In this document: one piece after another, positions 1-6,652 of the stretch | Numbering within the stretch: position 1 is the stretch's first letter | How the letters are laid out: each line of letters begins with the position of its first letter | Assembly: GCA_046296415.1 (NCBI GenBank) | Contig: JBKBLN010000009.1 | Coordinates: forward strand, 1 to 7,456 | From: CAYNRA01 sp046296415 | Lineage (GTDB): Bacteria; Bacteroidota; Bacteroidia; Cytophagales; Spirosomataceae | Direction of reading: 5' to 3' | DNA length: 7,456 bases | Translations under genes and position numbers: made by a program | The notes under the pieces: generated by a model | Told to the model about the DNA's origin: nothing | Seen by the model: the letters and a program-made list of their open reading frames with translations, nothing else | The model's database searches: none

Positions 1-160
1 GGGTGCCACGCCTCGCCAACAAAACACCCTCAAAACCAACCCCTAATACCCATCCATGTGAATCGAAAAATGAGTGTAGGCTAGTTGACATCTCATATTT
101 TTTTGACCTAACCGTCAGCACCTACATACTTTCTTTTCCTTAAACAATCCATTGATTTGT
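1..160. other. Gene-free left edge
   Basis: I see no supportable gene, RNA or repeat here. One plus-strand frame is open from the left edge to about 142, but its translation is a Pro/Thr/Lys-rich, then hydrophobic string without a recognisable domain and with no visible start. The stretch lies downstream of the response regulator remnant. No convincing hairpin plus T-tract is visible on the minus strand to terminate that operon. Confidence 0.5.
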
Positions 161-862
161 TTACTTCCGATCGATGGATATGTGAGGGGGTATTTTAAAA
201 GAATACTGTTTTGAAATGGGAATTTCTTTCTCTCCAATCACCACATACCTTGAATTGTATTTTTGTATCTTATTTTTATTGGTAATAAATGCACGAAGTA
301 TCTGTGCAAAAAAAGAAGGAAGTTCCTATAGGATTTGATCCATTGTCGATCGGTATTTGAAGGTCTTACCATACGTTTGAATAGCCAAATAATTCCTGTC
401 TGATTCGATAAAGAGAATCTCATCAAAGGCTAATTCTATTTTAAATTCATTTTCTTTAACAGTAATCGATGGCTTCGTTTTCGTTTCTTTACTTGATTTG
501 ATGAAGGCAAGTTCAATAGAAGCTATTAGATCACTATTTTTAAAGGGTTTAGTGAGATAGGAGTATGGGGATGTTGCGACAGCTTCATTAATCACTATGG
601 AGCTCTCATAGGCTGTTAAATAAATGAAAGGTACTTTTTGTTTGTTCTGAATGTGTTGACCTAGGCTAATTCCATCCATTTCACCCTCTCCGAGGTTGAT
701 GTCAAATAGGGCGAGGTCAACGCTTTCTTTGTTTAAAATAGATAGAGCCTCATCCGCATTCTTTGCCTCTAAGGTGTGATACTCATTTTCTTGTAGTACC
801 TTTTTGATGAGTCGCCTATTGAGAAAGTCATCTTCGACAATTAATATGGTTTTTGTATTCAT
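161..862 (-). pseudogene. REC-LytTR response regulator interrupted by in-frame TAG
   Basis: The product is a DNA-binding response regulator, expected to be phosphorylated by the adjacent histidine kinase. The ATG at 862 opens a 178-residue frame ending in TAG at 328-326. The receiver domain (residues 4-120) has the acidic pair D11/D12, phospho-acceptor D54, T83 and K105 in a TKPF motif, so it looks functional. A LytTR DNA-binding domain begins near residue 132 and is cut after MDQIL. The same frame continues past TAG for 54 codons to a TAA at 163-161. That tail reads ELPSFFAQILRAFITNKNKI, then YVVIGEKEIPISKQY, which is recognisably the second half of LytTR. The whole frame is 232 residues plus the stop, a normal length for the family. 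The usual His of the IHR motif is Leu in this tail, possibly a second degenerative change. The gene starts 2 bases after the kinase stop, implying translational coupling. As written, the protein lacks most of its DNA-binding domain. Confidence 0.88.
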
Positions 863-864
863 TT

Positions 865-2682
865 TTAAAAGAAAAATTTTAGCTCAAAGCCATTTTTAAA
901 GCTTGTTTCGTATTCCCCATGGAGTTGTTCGATTAGCCCTTTCATTATTTCGATACCAAGACCATTTGTTTCGATGTGATCAAAATCAAATCCATCCCCA
1001 TTATCCATGTATTGGAGACAATTCTTTTGAGAAATACTGTCTTGAGTGATTTCTAGGTTAATAATTCCGTGTTTTTGATTCTTAAATGCGTGCTTCATGC
1101 TATTGGATATCAATTCAACGATGATTAATCCAATGGGTAGTGCTTTCGTTACGGATAAAGAGGCAATATCACACGTAATGAACATATTGACCTGTTTTGA
1201 TTTGTTGTCGTACGAGTCTTTAACCAATTCAGCAAGTTCGACGCTATATCGTCTTAAATCGACATCCTGAACACGAACGTTTAGGTTTAACTTTTTATGC
1301 AGAAGAGCAATGGAATGAATTCTATTTTGATTGCTTTTGATCAATTCATCAATAGTAGTATGATTCACGGATTCCTTTTGGATTTCGAGGATGCTAATGA
1401 CATATTGTAGGTTATTTTTCACCCGATGTTGAAGCTCCGAAAGCAAAATTTGTTTTTGCTCCATAGCTTTTTCAATTTCGTCTTTTTGAAGGCTTATTTC
1501 TTTATTTTTTTCCTCCAACATCGCAACGCCTTTCTGTTTTTGCCGGTTGGTCCGAATGAGGATCACAAGTAAGATTCCTAAAAAGAGGAGAAACCCGATC
1601 AACGCGTTCTGCCGTGAAGTAAACTCATAGTTTCTTTTTGCTTCTTTTAAATCTCGTTCTTGCTGTTGAATCGTAGTAACGATGTTTTGTGTTTGGAATA
1701 TTCGTGAGGTCGTGTAGAGGCTATCATTTGTTGCATTCAATAGTTTTAAGTAGTAAATCGATTTTATAGGCTCATCTGGCTCATATATCTCCGCTAAAAG
1801 TTTGGCAGCGTTGGCTATAAGAACTAAATTTTTAAACTTTTTTCCTCCCTTGAGGGCCTCCATGGCATAAAAGATGGCCGAGTCGGATTGGTTCATGGCA
1901 TGAAATACGCCTGCTAAATCCACGGATTGTTCCGATACAAGAAAGGAGTTTCTTGCCTGGTTGGCAAAGCGCATGGCGATTTTAAAATATTGAAGTGACT
2001 GATCATACTTATGTCGTTTTTTTTCTACTCGGCCCATGATGGCATTTGCGTAGGAAACTTCGATGGGGATATTGCCTTTTCGACATTCAATATCGATGAT
2101 GTGAGCATATTTCATGGCCGAATCAAATTCATTTAGGTTCTCGTACACTTCTCCGATGTTGTGGTAGATCAGCCATTTCCCATTATTGGGTAGAAAATTG
2201 ATTTCAGGGTGATGATAGGCCTTTAAAAGCCATTCGAGGCGTCGATGGCTATCTTGTTGCTTTTCGTAAACAAGAGCGATTAGATTGTAGAATACAATTT
2301 CTAGTTTAGGATGTTGGGCTTGACTTATTTTTAAGCCCTCGAAGGCAATTTGCATTCCATTTTGCCAGTCACCTGTAATCGTCGAAACAAAACTTAGTGC
2401 TTGCATGGAGACCAATTCGCCGTAGGAGTATTTTAGTTTTCGGGCCAGTGAAATGGCCTCGGTAGCATACAATACTGCCTGATTTGGTTCCTTCATGGTG
2501 TGATACCGGGATAATTGCTACAAGTTGATTACGCGATTGGTATCCTCTTTGAAAATGAAGAGATTCTGCTTGAGTCGATCGACTTCCGTTTGGGGTAGAT
2601 TTAGGGGTTGACTAAAACCAGAGAGGGTATTGGCCAAGAGGAAGAACAAAATGAATACTCTAGGAGGGCTGTTGCGCATCAT
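865..2682 (-). pseudogene. TPR sensor histidine kinase (HisKA_2) interrupted by in-frame TAG
   Basis: The product is a sensor kinase of the Bacteroidota TPR type, partner of the adjacent LytTR regulator. A start at 2682 or 2679 gives a signal peptide (MRNSPPRVFILFFLLANTLS, then GFSQ) and about 28 mature residues, then TAG at 2520-2518 (codon 55). The same frame continues with QLSRYHTMKEPNQAVLYATE and stays open to TAA at 867-865. Numbering from the internal ATG at 2496: helical TPR-like repeats occupy about 1-270, a coiled coil follows, a membrane helix lies near 297-316, and the HisKA_2 motif LQHRVKNNLQ has phospho-acceptor H357. An HATPase domain has N-box Asn465, a DNGDGFD box and a GLGIEI motif. 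The periplasmic TPR, single helix and cytoplasmic kinase order is standard. As written, either a 54-residue secreted fragment or an internally started 543-residue protein without signal peptide is made. The 543-residue part has no other lesion, so the break looks recent or is bypassed. Confidence 0.88.
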
Positions 2683-2779
2683 TGCATGGAAAAATAAGCG
2701 TATAAATTCACCTTTACTCATCCATACGCTTGATAACAAAAGTGAATTTGTGCGGTTTTTAACGGGTTTTCCTACTAGA

Positions 2780-3357
2780 CTAGTCTTTCAGATTATAAAA
2801 CGCCTTCACGGCTTGGTAATCGGAGAAATCTACGGCAGCTTTGCGGCCATTGCGAAGGTCGTTGGCGGGGATAATCACGATACGAGTAGAAGCAGAGGGG
2901 GATGATGTAGAAGCTACTCTTCTATAAATATTGATTCCTGCCGTGTTTCCACCAAACGTAGTTTGAAAATAGAATTCATGTTCAACACCGGTGGAAGGAA
3001 CTATACCAGGTATAGCGTACCAACCATACGATGATGCATTATTTGGAATGGCGTCTGTCATTCAGACTAATACAGCACTATTATTCATTACTGCAGTAGT
3101 GACATTGGAAGGAAAGATAAATTGTTGAGAAAAACCCTTGGCTGCACCCCAAGTTTTGGTGGTGTATGAGATTTGAATCACGTTGGCATTTCCGGGTTGT
3201 CCGGTTGCACCTGCGGGTCCGACAGCACCCGTAGGGCCTAGTGGTCCAGCTGGGCCAACAGGGCCCATGGTACCATCTGCCCCGGCAGGGCCTTCACAAC
3301 TGGTTAGGAGTAAACTACACCAAAGAGCGAAAAAAGGAAAATAGATGATTTGTTCAT
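2780..3357 (-). pseudogene. Collagen-like (Gly-X-Y) lipoprotein with frameshift and in-frame TGA
   Basis: This is a small secreted lipoprotein of unknown function. The ATG at 3357 starts MNKSSIFLFSLFGVV, a signal-peptide core. That frame stops soon after, but the next frame reads LLLTSCEGPAG, a lipobox with its Cys. Adding one T in the run at 3314-3312 would join them into a proper lipoprotein leader. About 12 Gly-X-Y triplets follow (GPA, GAD, GTM, GPV and so on), then a globular C-terminal region. That region is interrupted by TGA at 3064-3062 after NNSAVLV and resumes in the same frame with MTDAIPNNASSYGWYAIPG, ending NLKD then TAG at 2782-2780. The second half is rich in aromatic and beta-type residues. 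Two independent lesions make a functional product unlikely unless both are bypassed. It lies 97 bases upstream of the kinase on the same strand, so co-transcription is possible. Confidence 0.82.
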
Positions 3358-3523
3358 GAGGAAATTTTGGTTTTGTGCCTACTCTTCATAGTATTTTCGG
3401 CGTCCAACAGTTTTAACCTGTGCTAAAACTAAAAGTGCGGGTAGGGGCTTCAAAATTTCAGGGATAAAACGTCGATTTTTGGGATGGAAAGCGTTTAGGC
3501 ACAGGAATATCTTTTTTTCTCAT
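3358..3523. other. Divergent intergenic region between lipoprotein remnant and rhodanese operon
   Basis: No gene is seen in this stretch. On the minus strand AAATTTTG (3458-3451) is one base from the TAnnTTTG box and could be part of the lipoprotein gene's promoter, but no -33 TTG sits at the right distance. The plus-strand rhodanese promoter lies immediately to the right. Confidence 0.35.
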
Positions 3524-3539
3524 TGTAACATATATCACG
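3524..3539 (+). promoter_or_regulatory. CRP/FNR-like palindrome upstream of rhodanese operon 1
   Basis: The site reads TGTAA-CATATA-TCACG, an imperfect inverted repeat with the 5-6-5 spacing of CRP/FNR-family operators (TGTGA-N6-TCACA type). Its centre at 3531.5 is about 41.5 bases upstream of the start site expected from the box at 3561-3568, the classical class II activator position. The second rhodanese operon has the same element at the same distance from its box. The factor's identity is inferred from the motif only. Confidence 0.62.
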
Positions 3540-3560
3540 TATTCGCTTAGTGAATCTTTG

Positions 3561-3568
3561 CAATTTTG
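3561..3568 (+). promoter_or_regulatory. -7 promoter box of rhodanese operon 1
   Basis: CAATTTTG matches the Bacteroidota -7 consensus TAnnTTTG except at the first base. No TTG lies about 20 bases upstream, as expected for an activator-dependent promoter. Transcription would begin near 3573, giving a leader of roughly 28 bases before the ATG at 3601. A competing AATCTTTG lies at 3553-3560 but is not aligned with the second operon. Confidence 0.55.
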
Positions 3569-3600
3569 TTGAGTCATTCACCATTAATCAGTATCGATTA

Positions 3601-3926
3601 TGTTTAATTTCTTTAATACGAAAAAGGGATACGAAAATATCAGCGGTCAGCAGTTCAATGAGGTTAAGGCCAATCATCCGGATGCGATCATCCTGGACGT
3701 TCGGACGGCGGCTGAGTTCCGTCAAGGAGCCATTCCGGGTGCAAAAAATTTGGACATCATGAGTCCTGCTTTCATGGCTCAGTTGGAGCAACTGAATAAA
3801 GAAAAGACCTATTTGGTTTATTGCCGTTCAGGTAATCGGAGTGGTCAGGCTTGTCAAATGATGGCTTCGGCTGGTTTTAGTTCTTTGTATAATTTGTCGG
3901 GTGGCATTATGTCGTATCGTCCTTAA
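3601..3926 (+). CDS. Single-domain rhodanese (sulfurtransferase)
   Basis: This 108-residue cytoplasmic protein is a single rhodanese domain, the fold that carries sulfane sulfur as a cysteine persulfide and passes it to thiol acceptors. Visible motifs are ILDVRTAAEF (residues 31-40), GAIPGAKNLDI (43-53) and the six-residue active loop CRSGNR with catalytic Cys75 and Arg80, followed by AGFSSLYNLSGGIM. No signal peptide is present. The C terminus ends SYRP just after the GGIM motif, slightly short for the family. I use ATG 3601, MFNFFNTKKGY, because an upstream extension would run into the promoter. The next gene begins 1 base after the TAA. The membrane protein encoded next resembles the DUF2892 part of E. 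coli YgaP, in which a rhodanese and such a part are fused, so the two probably work together. Donor and acceptor are unknown. Confidence 0.93.
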
Positions 3927-3927
3927 A

Positions 3928-4188
3928 ATGAAAGCAATCTCGAATCTAATCTTATCGAACTGGAGCGTGATGCGCTTTTTGAGGCTATTTTTAGCCCTTT
4001 CAGTGGTTTATTATTCGATAGACGCAAAAGATTACCTGTTTGCCGGATTGGGCCTACTGATGGTCATTCAAACACTCTTAGTGCCAGGCTGTGGCATGGG
4101 TACGACGGGATGTGTGGCACCAACGCAAAAACAGGAATCAAATTTAAATGCTGAGGAAGTCCAATATGAAGAAATTAAAGGAAAGTAA
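3928..4188 (+). CDS. Small membrane protein, DUF2892/YgaP-tail-like
   Basis: This is an 86-residue protein with two predicted membrane helices at about 17-31 and 36-53, separated by a short polar turn (DAKDY). It starts with SNWSVMRFLRLF, typical of Bacteroidota proteins related to DUF2892. After helix 2 comes a cysteine pair, PGCGMGTTGC (C55 and C62, CX6C), then an acidic hydrophilic tail. E. coli YgaP joins a rhodanese to a DUF2892 membrane part; here the two are separate neighbouring genes. The paired cysteines could accept persulfide from the rhodanese, which is inference. The ATG at 3928 is preferred over the frame's earlier ATG at 3901, which lies inside the rhodanese gene. The end overlaps the next gene by 23 bases. 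Confidence 0.85.
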   Translation: MKAISNLILSNWSVMRFLRLFLALSVVYYSIDAKDYLFAGLGLLMVIQTLLVPGCGMGTTGCVAPTQKQESNLNAEEVQYEEIKGK

Positions 4189-4369
4189 GTGGACATTCCT
4201 TTCTGTGGTTGCAGGAGGGTTGGGGGGATATTTTTATTGGTCGGAGATAGGTTGTTTAACGGGGACATGTCCCCTGCAAAGCCATTGGCAAATCATGGTT
4301 CCTTATGGCATGTTAATAGGCTATATTTTACCAGATTTCGTTCAAAAATTATCTCGTTTTTGGACATGA
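4166..4369 (+). CDS. DUF6132-like small membrane protein
   Basis: This 67-residue protein begins MKKLKESKWTFLSVVAGGLG and has a Gly-rich first helix (about 10-26). A cysteine pair GCLTGTC follows (C30 and C35, CX4C), then a second hydrophobic stretch about 43-55. The short length, Gly-rich helix and GC..G.CP motif resemble what I know as DUF6132, a Bacteroidota family of unknown function often near rhodanese or thiol-redox genes; this assignment is from memory. The start at 4166 overlaps the previous gene's end, and its TGA overlaps the methyltransferase ATG in an ATGA, so translation is probably coupled throughout. An alternative ATG at 4148 would add MLRKSN but reaches deeper into the previous gene. 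Confidence 0.8.
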   Translation: MKKLKESKWTFLSVVAGGLGGYFYWSEIGCLTGTCPLQSHWQIMVPYGMLIGYILPDFVQKLSRFWT

Positions 4370-4962
4370 AGGAGTTCTGGGATAAACGATATGAGAAAGA
4401 CGGATGGGTATATGGACAAGAGCCCAATGTATTTTTCCAAGAGGTTTTGTCGAGATTGCCACCGGGCCGGATACTTTTACCTGCCGAAGGAGAAGGACGA
4501 AATGCGATTTTTTCAGCGCGAACGGGCTGGGAAGTCGAGGCATTTGACTTCAGTCCTGCAGCCAAGCAAAAAGCGTTAACGTGGGCAAAAGAAGAAAATC
4601 TTGTGATCCAATATGAACTTCAGGATCTCACGGAATGGAATCCTCTTGAGGAAGTCTATGACGTGGTCTCCTTGATATTTATCCACTTAGTACCAACTCA
4701 TCGGGTGGATTTTCACCAGAAAGTAATAAAGTCGGTTAAAAAAGGGGGAATTGTGATCATCGAAGCCTTCCGACCCGAGCAGGTAGGTCATTCATCGGGT
4801 GGGCCACAGGATCCTCGAATGTTGTATACTTTAGTCGATTTGGAAAATGATTTTATGACTTTGGAAAAGGTATCACAAGAAAACTGGTCGGGGTATCTTG
4901 ACGAAGGTCAATACCATAGAGGTCAAGCCGAAACGATCCGAATGGTATTTCAGAAAAACTAA
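4366..4962 (+). CDS. Class I SAM-dependent methyltransferase (TehB-like)
   Basis: This 198-residue soluble protein starts EFWDKRYEKDGWVYGQEPN, the opening seen in small methyltransferases often annotated as TehB-like or thiopurine-methyltransferase-like. The SAM motif I is ILLPAEGEGRNA (residues 36-47). The acidic residue after strand 2 is D61 in AFDFSP, a DLTEW segment follows strand 3, and YDVVSLIFIHLVP is the motif IV region. The substrate is unknown. Related enzymes methylate tellurite, selenium or sulfur compounds, which would fit the sulfur-handling operon, but nothing in the sequence proves it. The ATG at 4366 overlaps the upstream TGA by four bases. The frame is open upstream to 4189, but that part shadows the DUF6132-like gene. 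A strong hairpin follows immediately. Confidence 0.9.
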   Translation: MKEFWDKRYEKDGWVYGQEPNVFFQEVLSRLPPGRILLPAEGEGRNAIFSARTGWEVEAFDFSPAAKQKALTWAKEENLVIQYELQDLTEWNPLEEVYDVVSLIFIHLVPTHRVDFHQKVIKSVKKGGIVIIEAFRPEQVGHSSGGPQDPRMLYTLVDLENDFMTLEKVSQENWSGYLDEGQYHRGQAETIRMVFQKN

Positions 4963-4995
4963 AAAGCTTTCCAATTGAGAATTGGAAAGCTTTTT
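4961..4995. terminator. Bidirectional rho-independent terminator
   Basis: A perfect 16-bp stem, AAAAAGCTTTCCAATT paired with AATTGGAAAGCTTTTT, closes a GAG loop. The A-run on one side and T-run on the other give a U-tract in both directions. It starts within the methyltransferase stop codon and serves that plus-strand operon and the minus-strand barrel-protein gene ending at 5018. Confidence 0.92.
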
Positions 4996-5017
4996 AGAGG
5001 AGCCAATCTACCTAGAA

Positions 5018-6049
5018 TTAAGGACTCACTAAGTTAAGACTAATATTTCCATAAAAAGGATTACCAAGTGATGTGGCATATAGAGGAGCCTCGCCTTTCA
5101 CAGGGTTCTGTGTGGAATGGATATTGAATCGGTAGTTGTATCGTAAACCCGCTTGGGCCATGATCCATATAAAGCCGGTTAATTTTCGCTGGAACATCAC
5201 CCGAGGTTTCAACTCGCCTCTTCGTAAGAACGCATCACTATTGGCTTCAGCGGTGTTATTTCCTAAATAAAACGAATTTCCTTCAATTTCGTAACCAACT
5301 TGGAGTGATCCGTTGGTACCGAAGTTTCGGCGAAGGTGGACACGAGCAGGGAAAATGGATTCGATTCCCCATTTCGGGTTAAACGTTTTGTTGTAATAAA
5401 TCACCGGAATGTGTAGCACTTGACCTGCACGGTAGGTCCGAGTAGCACCAATTCCGAACATGGTATTGTCATCTTTTTTCCACCCATAAATTGCGGTTGC
5501 AGAGTAGGTAGTGGATTTACCCAATTCCAGTTCTTCTAGGTTTCGGTAGGTTCCGTTGGCATCGGCACTTCCTTGGAAGATCAAAAAATGTTTGTTATCC
5601 AAAGGTTTAAAAACGGTGGCATTGATACCCGTACTACGCAGACCAGGCTCTAGCGCATTCATCACTCTGGAATTGGAGGGCTGTTCAAATCCGACAGACG
5701 TATTCCAATACGTAAGACCAAGGTTCAAAATAAAATTTGACCTAGAGATGACTGGAGCGTTGAATGCCAAGCGCATCCCAGAAAACTGGTTTACGTTGGA
5801 TTGGTTGATGCTACTTGAGAGGGCATTCCTACTTACGGTGAAGGGAAATCCTCCTTGGAATTCATATCCGATCGAGATCAACTGGGTGGGTGAAAGGTAA
5901 TTTACTTTTTGAGTACAGTAGGTTTTTACCTTAAAATCATCGGCATCATTTAGATTATCAAAATCAATTTCATCCGGTTCGGGAGTATCTTGACCAAAAC
6001 TCACGAAGGAGCAGGCCAAGAAACAAAAGGCCAAAGACAGTTTTTTCAT
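5018..6049 (-). CDS. Outer-membrane beta-barrel protein, DUF6268-like
   Basis: This 343-residue exported protein has a clear signal peptide, MKKLSLAFCFLACSFVSFGQ, cut before D21. An acidic N-terminal segment (about 21-40, DTPEPDEIDFDNLNDADDF) is followed by about 290 residues of alternating polar and hydrophobic beta-strand pattern rich in Tyr, Asn, Gly and Phe. Turns contain N and G. Strands such as GLRYNYRFNIHS and the closing GNISLNLVSP look like barrel strands. From memory this resembles DUF6268-family outer-membrane barrels; the function is unknown and I assign no substrate. The start lies 11 bases after the DUF2147 stop on the same strand, so both are probably co-transcribed. The gene ends TAA, 22 bases from the shared terminator. 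Confidence 0.8.
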   Translation of the reverse strand: MKKLSLAFCFLACSFVSFGQDTPEPDEIDFDNLNDADDFKVKTYCTQKVNYLSPTQLISIGYEFQGGFPFTVSRNALSSSINQSNVNQFSGMRLAFNAPVISRSNFILNLGLTYWNTSVGFEQPSNSRVMNALEPGLRSTGINATVFKPLDNKHFLIFQGSADANGTYRNLEELELGKSTTYSATAIYGWKKDDNTMFGIGATRTYRAGQVLHIPVIYYNKTFNPKWGIESIFPARVHLRRNFGTNGSLQVGYEIEGNSFYLGNNTAEANSDAFLRRGELKPRVMFQRKLTGFIWIMAQAGLRYNYRFNIHSTQNPVKGEAPLYATSLGNPFYGNISLNLVSP

Positions 6050-6060
6050 TGTAGTTTAGG

Positions 6061-6513
6061 TTATTTTGTTACTTGGCGTTTCCACACGTCGGTCCGTCCA
6101 AAAAGGGAAACACCAATGTAGCCACGGACTTCTAGAGTATTGTCATTGACTAACTTCATTTCGCAGGCATAATCGTTACCAGTTTTAGGGTCATAGATAC
6201 GACCATTTTCCCAGGTGTTTTTCGATACGTAGTCGAAGTCACGAAGGTTTTCCAATCCTTTGATGAGTTTTTTTCTGTCGGACTCGTTGGGGTTGTTGAC
6301 ATCGGTTCTTGGGGTGCCGTCGGGATTGTTTGGAACTTTGAGCCATACGATCTTACCAAAGTACTTATCCCCTTTTTTATAAATTTGGACGATGCCAGTT
6401 CCTTCGCCGTTTTTCCAAAGACCGAGGATCTTATCGCCCTCATTGGCCCAGCTATATTGAAAGGATAGGCCAATAAAAAGGCTCATAAAAAACAGTCTGC
6501 TGATGATTTTCAT
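6061..6513 (-). CDS. DUF2147 family secreted protein
   Basis: This 150-residue exported protein starts MKIISRLFFMSLFIGLSFQY with a signal peptide ending near SWA (about residue 23). The mature part follows DUF2147: ILGLWKNGEGTGIVQIYKKG, YFGKIVWLK, the Asn/Pro-rich loop, then GRIYDPKTGNDYACEMKL and LEVRGYIGVSLFGRTDVWKR. The family forms a small lipocalin-like barrel found in envelopes. Its exact role is unknown, though some members occur next to outer-membrane proteins, as here. An ATG four codons upstream (6525, MVSS) is possible; I prefer 6513 because the signal peptide then begins with a basic MK. A promoter box lies 49 bases upstream. Confidence 0.9.
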   Translation of the reverse strand: MKIISRLFFMSLFIGLSFQYSWANEGDKILGLWKNGEGTGIVQIYKKGDKYFGKIVWLKVPNNPDGTPRTDVNNPNESDRKKLIKGLENLRDFDYVSKNTWENGRIYDPKTGNDYACEMKLVNDNTLEVRGYIGVSLFGRTDVWKRQVTK

Positions 6514-6561
6514 AGAACTTACCATGGATTATTTTGTAATATTTTGGGTAATAACGATGGA

Positions 6562-6592
6562 CAAAATTACTTTGTTTCCTTTAAATCACCAA
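6562..6592 (-). promoter_or_regulatory. Promoter of the DUF2147-barrel operon
   Basis: On the minus strand TAATTTTG (6569-6562) is a perfect TAnnTTTG -7 box. A TTG lies at 6592-6590, 20 bases upstream, the expected -33 position. Transcription would begin near 6557, giving a leader of about 45 bases before the ATG at 6513. Confidence 0.68.
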
Positions 6593-6615
6593 TCACAGCA
6601 AAAATTTTGACAGCA

Positions 6616-6631
6616 TGTAACCAATATCACA
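6616..6631 (+). promoter_or_regulatory. CRP/FNR-like palindrome upstream of rhodanese operon 2
   Basis: TGTAA-CCAATA-TCACA matches the 5-6-5 CRP/FNR operator layout and resembles the site at 3524-3539; both can be written TGTAAC-N2-ATATCACrTA apart from one position. It starts 37 bases before the start of the -7 box, the same as in operon 1. Its centre is about 41.5 bases upstream of the expected start site. It is also about 66 bases upstream of the divergent DUF2147 start site, so it could influence both. Confidence 0.65.
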
Positions 6632-6652
6632 TAGGTTGATCAATAAGGTGGG

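Noticed and set aside
3..142. Partial plus-strand gene entering from the left edge
   Set aside because: The frame is open but compositionally odd, without a recognisable domain; too short to support.
238..426. Minus-strand 62-codon open frame overlapping the regulator stop
   Set aside because: It is in a different frame from the regulator. The LytTR continuation lies in the regulator's own frame after TAG.
2630..2905. Plus-strand 91-codon open frame opposite the kinase start and lipoprotein end
   Set aside because: It is antisense to recognisable protein-coding frames and has no domain or promoter.
3062..3064. TGA as a selenocysteine codon
   Set aside because: The protein is a collagen-like lipoprotein without redox motifs, no clear downstream hairpin was seen, and the same gene also has a frameshift.
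4189..4365. N-terminal extension of the methyltransferase upstream of 4366
   Set aside because: It overlaps the DUF6132-like gene in another frame and its translation lacks family similarity. The MKEFWDKRY start fits the family and the ATGA overlap.
5556..5900. Plus-strand 114-codon open frame inside the barrel gene
   Set aside because: It is antisense to a well-supported signal-peptide beta-barrel gene, with no supporting features.
6156..6473. Minus-strand 105-codon frame within DUF2147
   Set aside because: It is an alternate-frame shadow of the DUF2147 gene.
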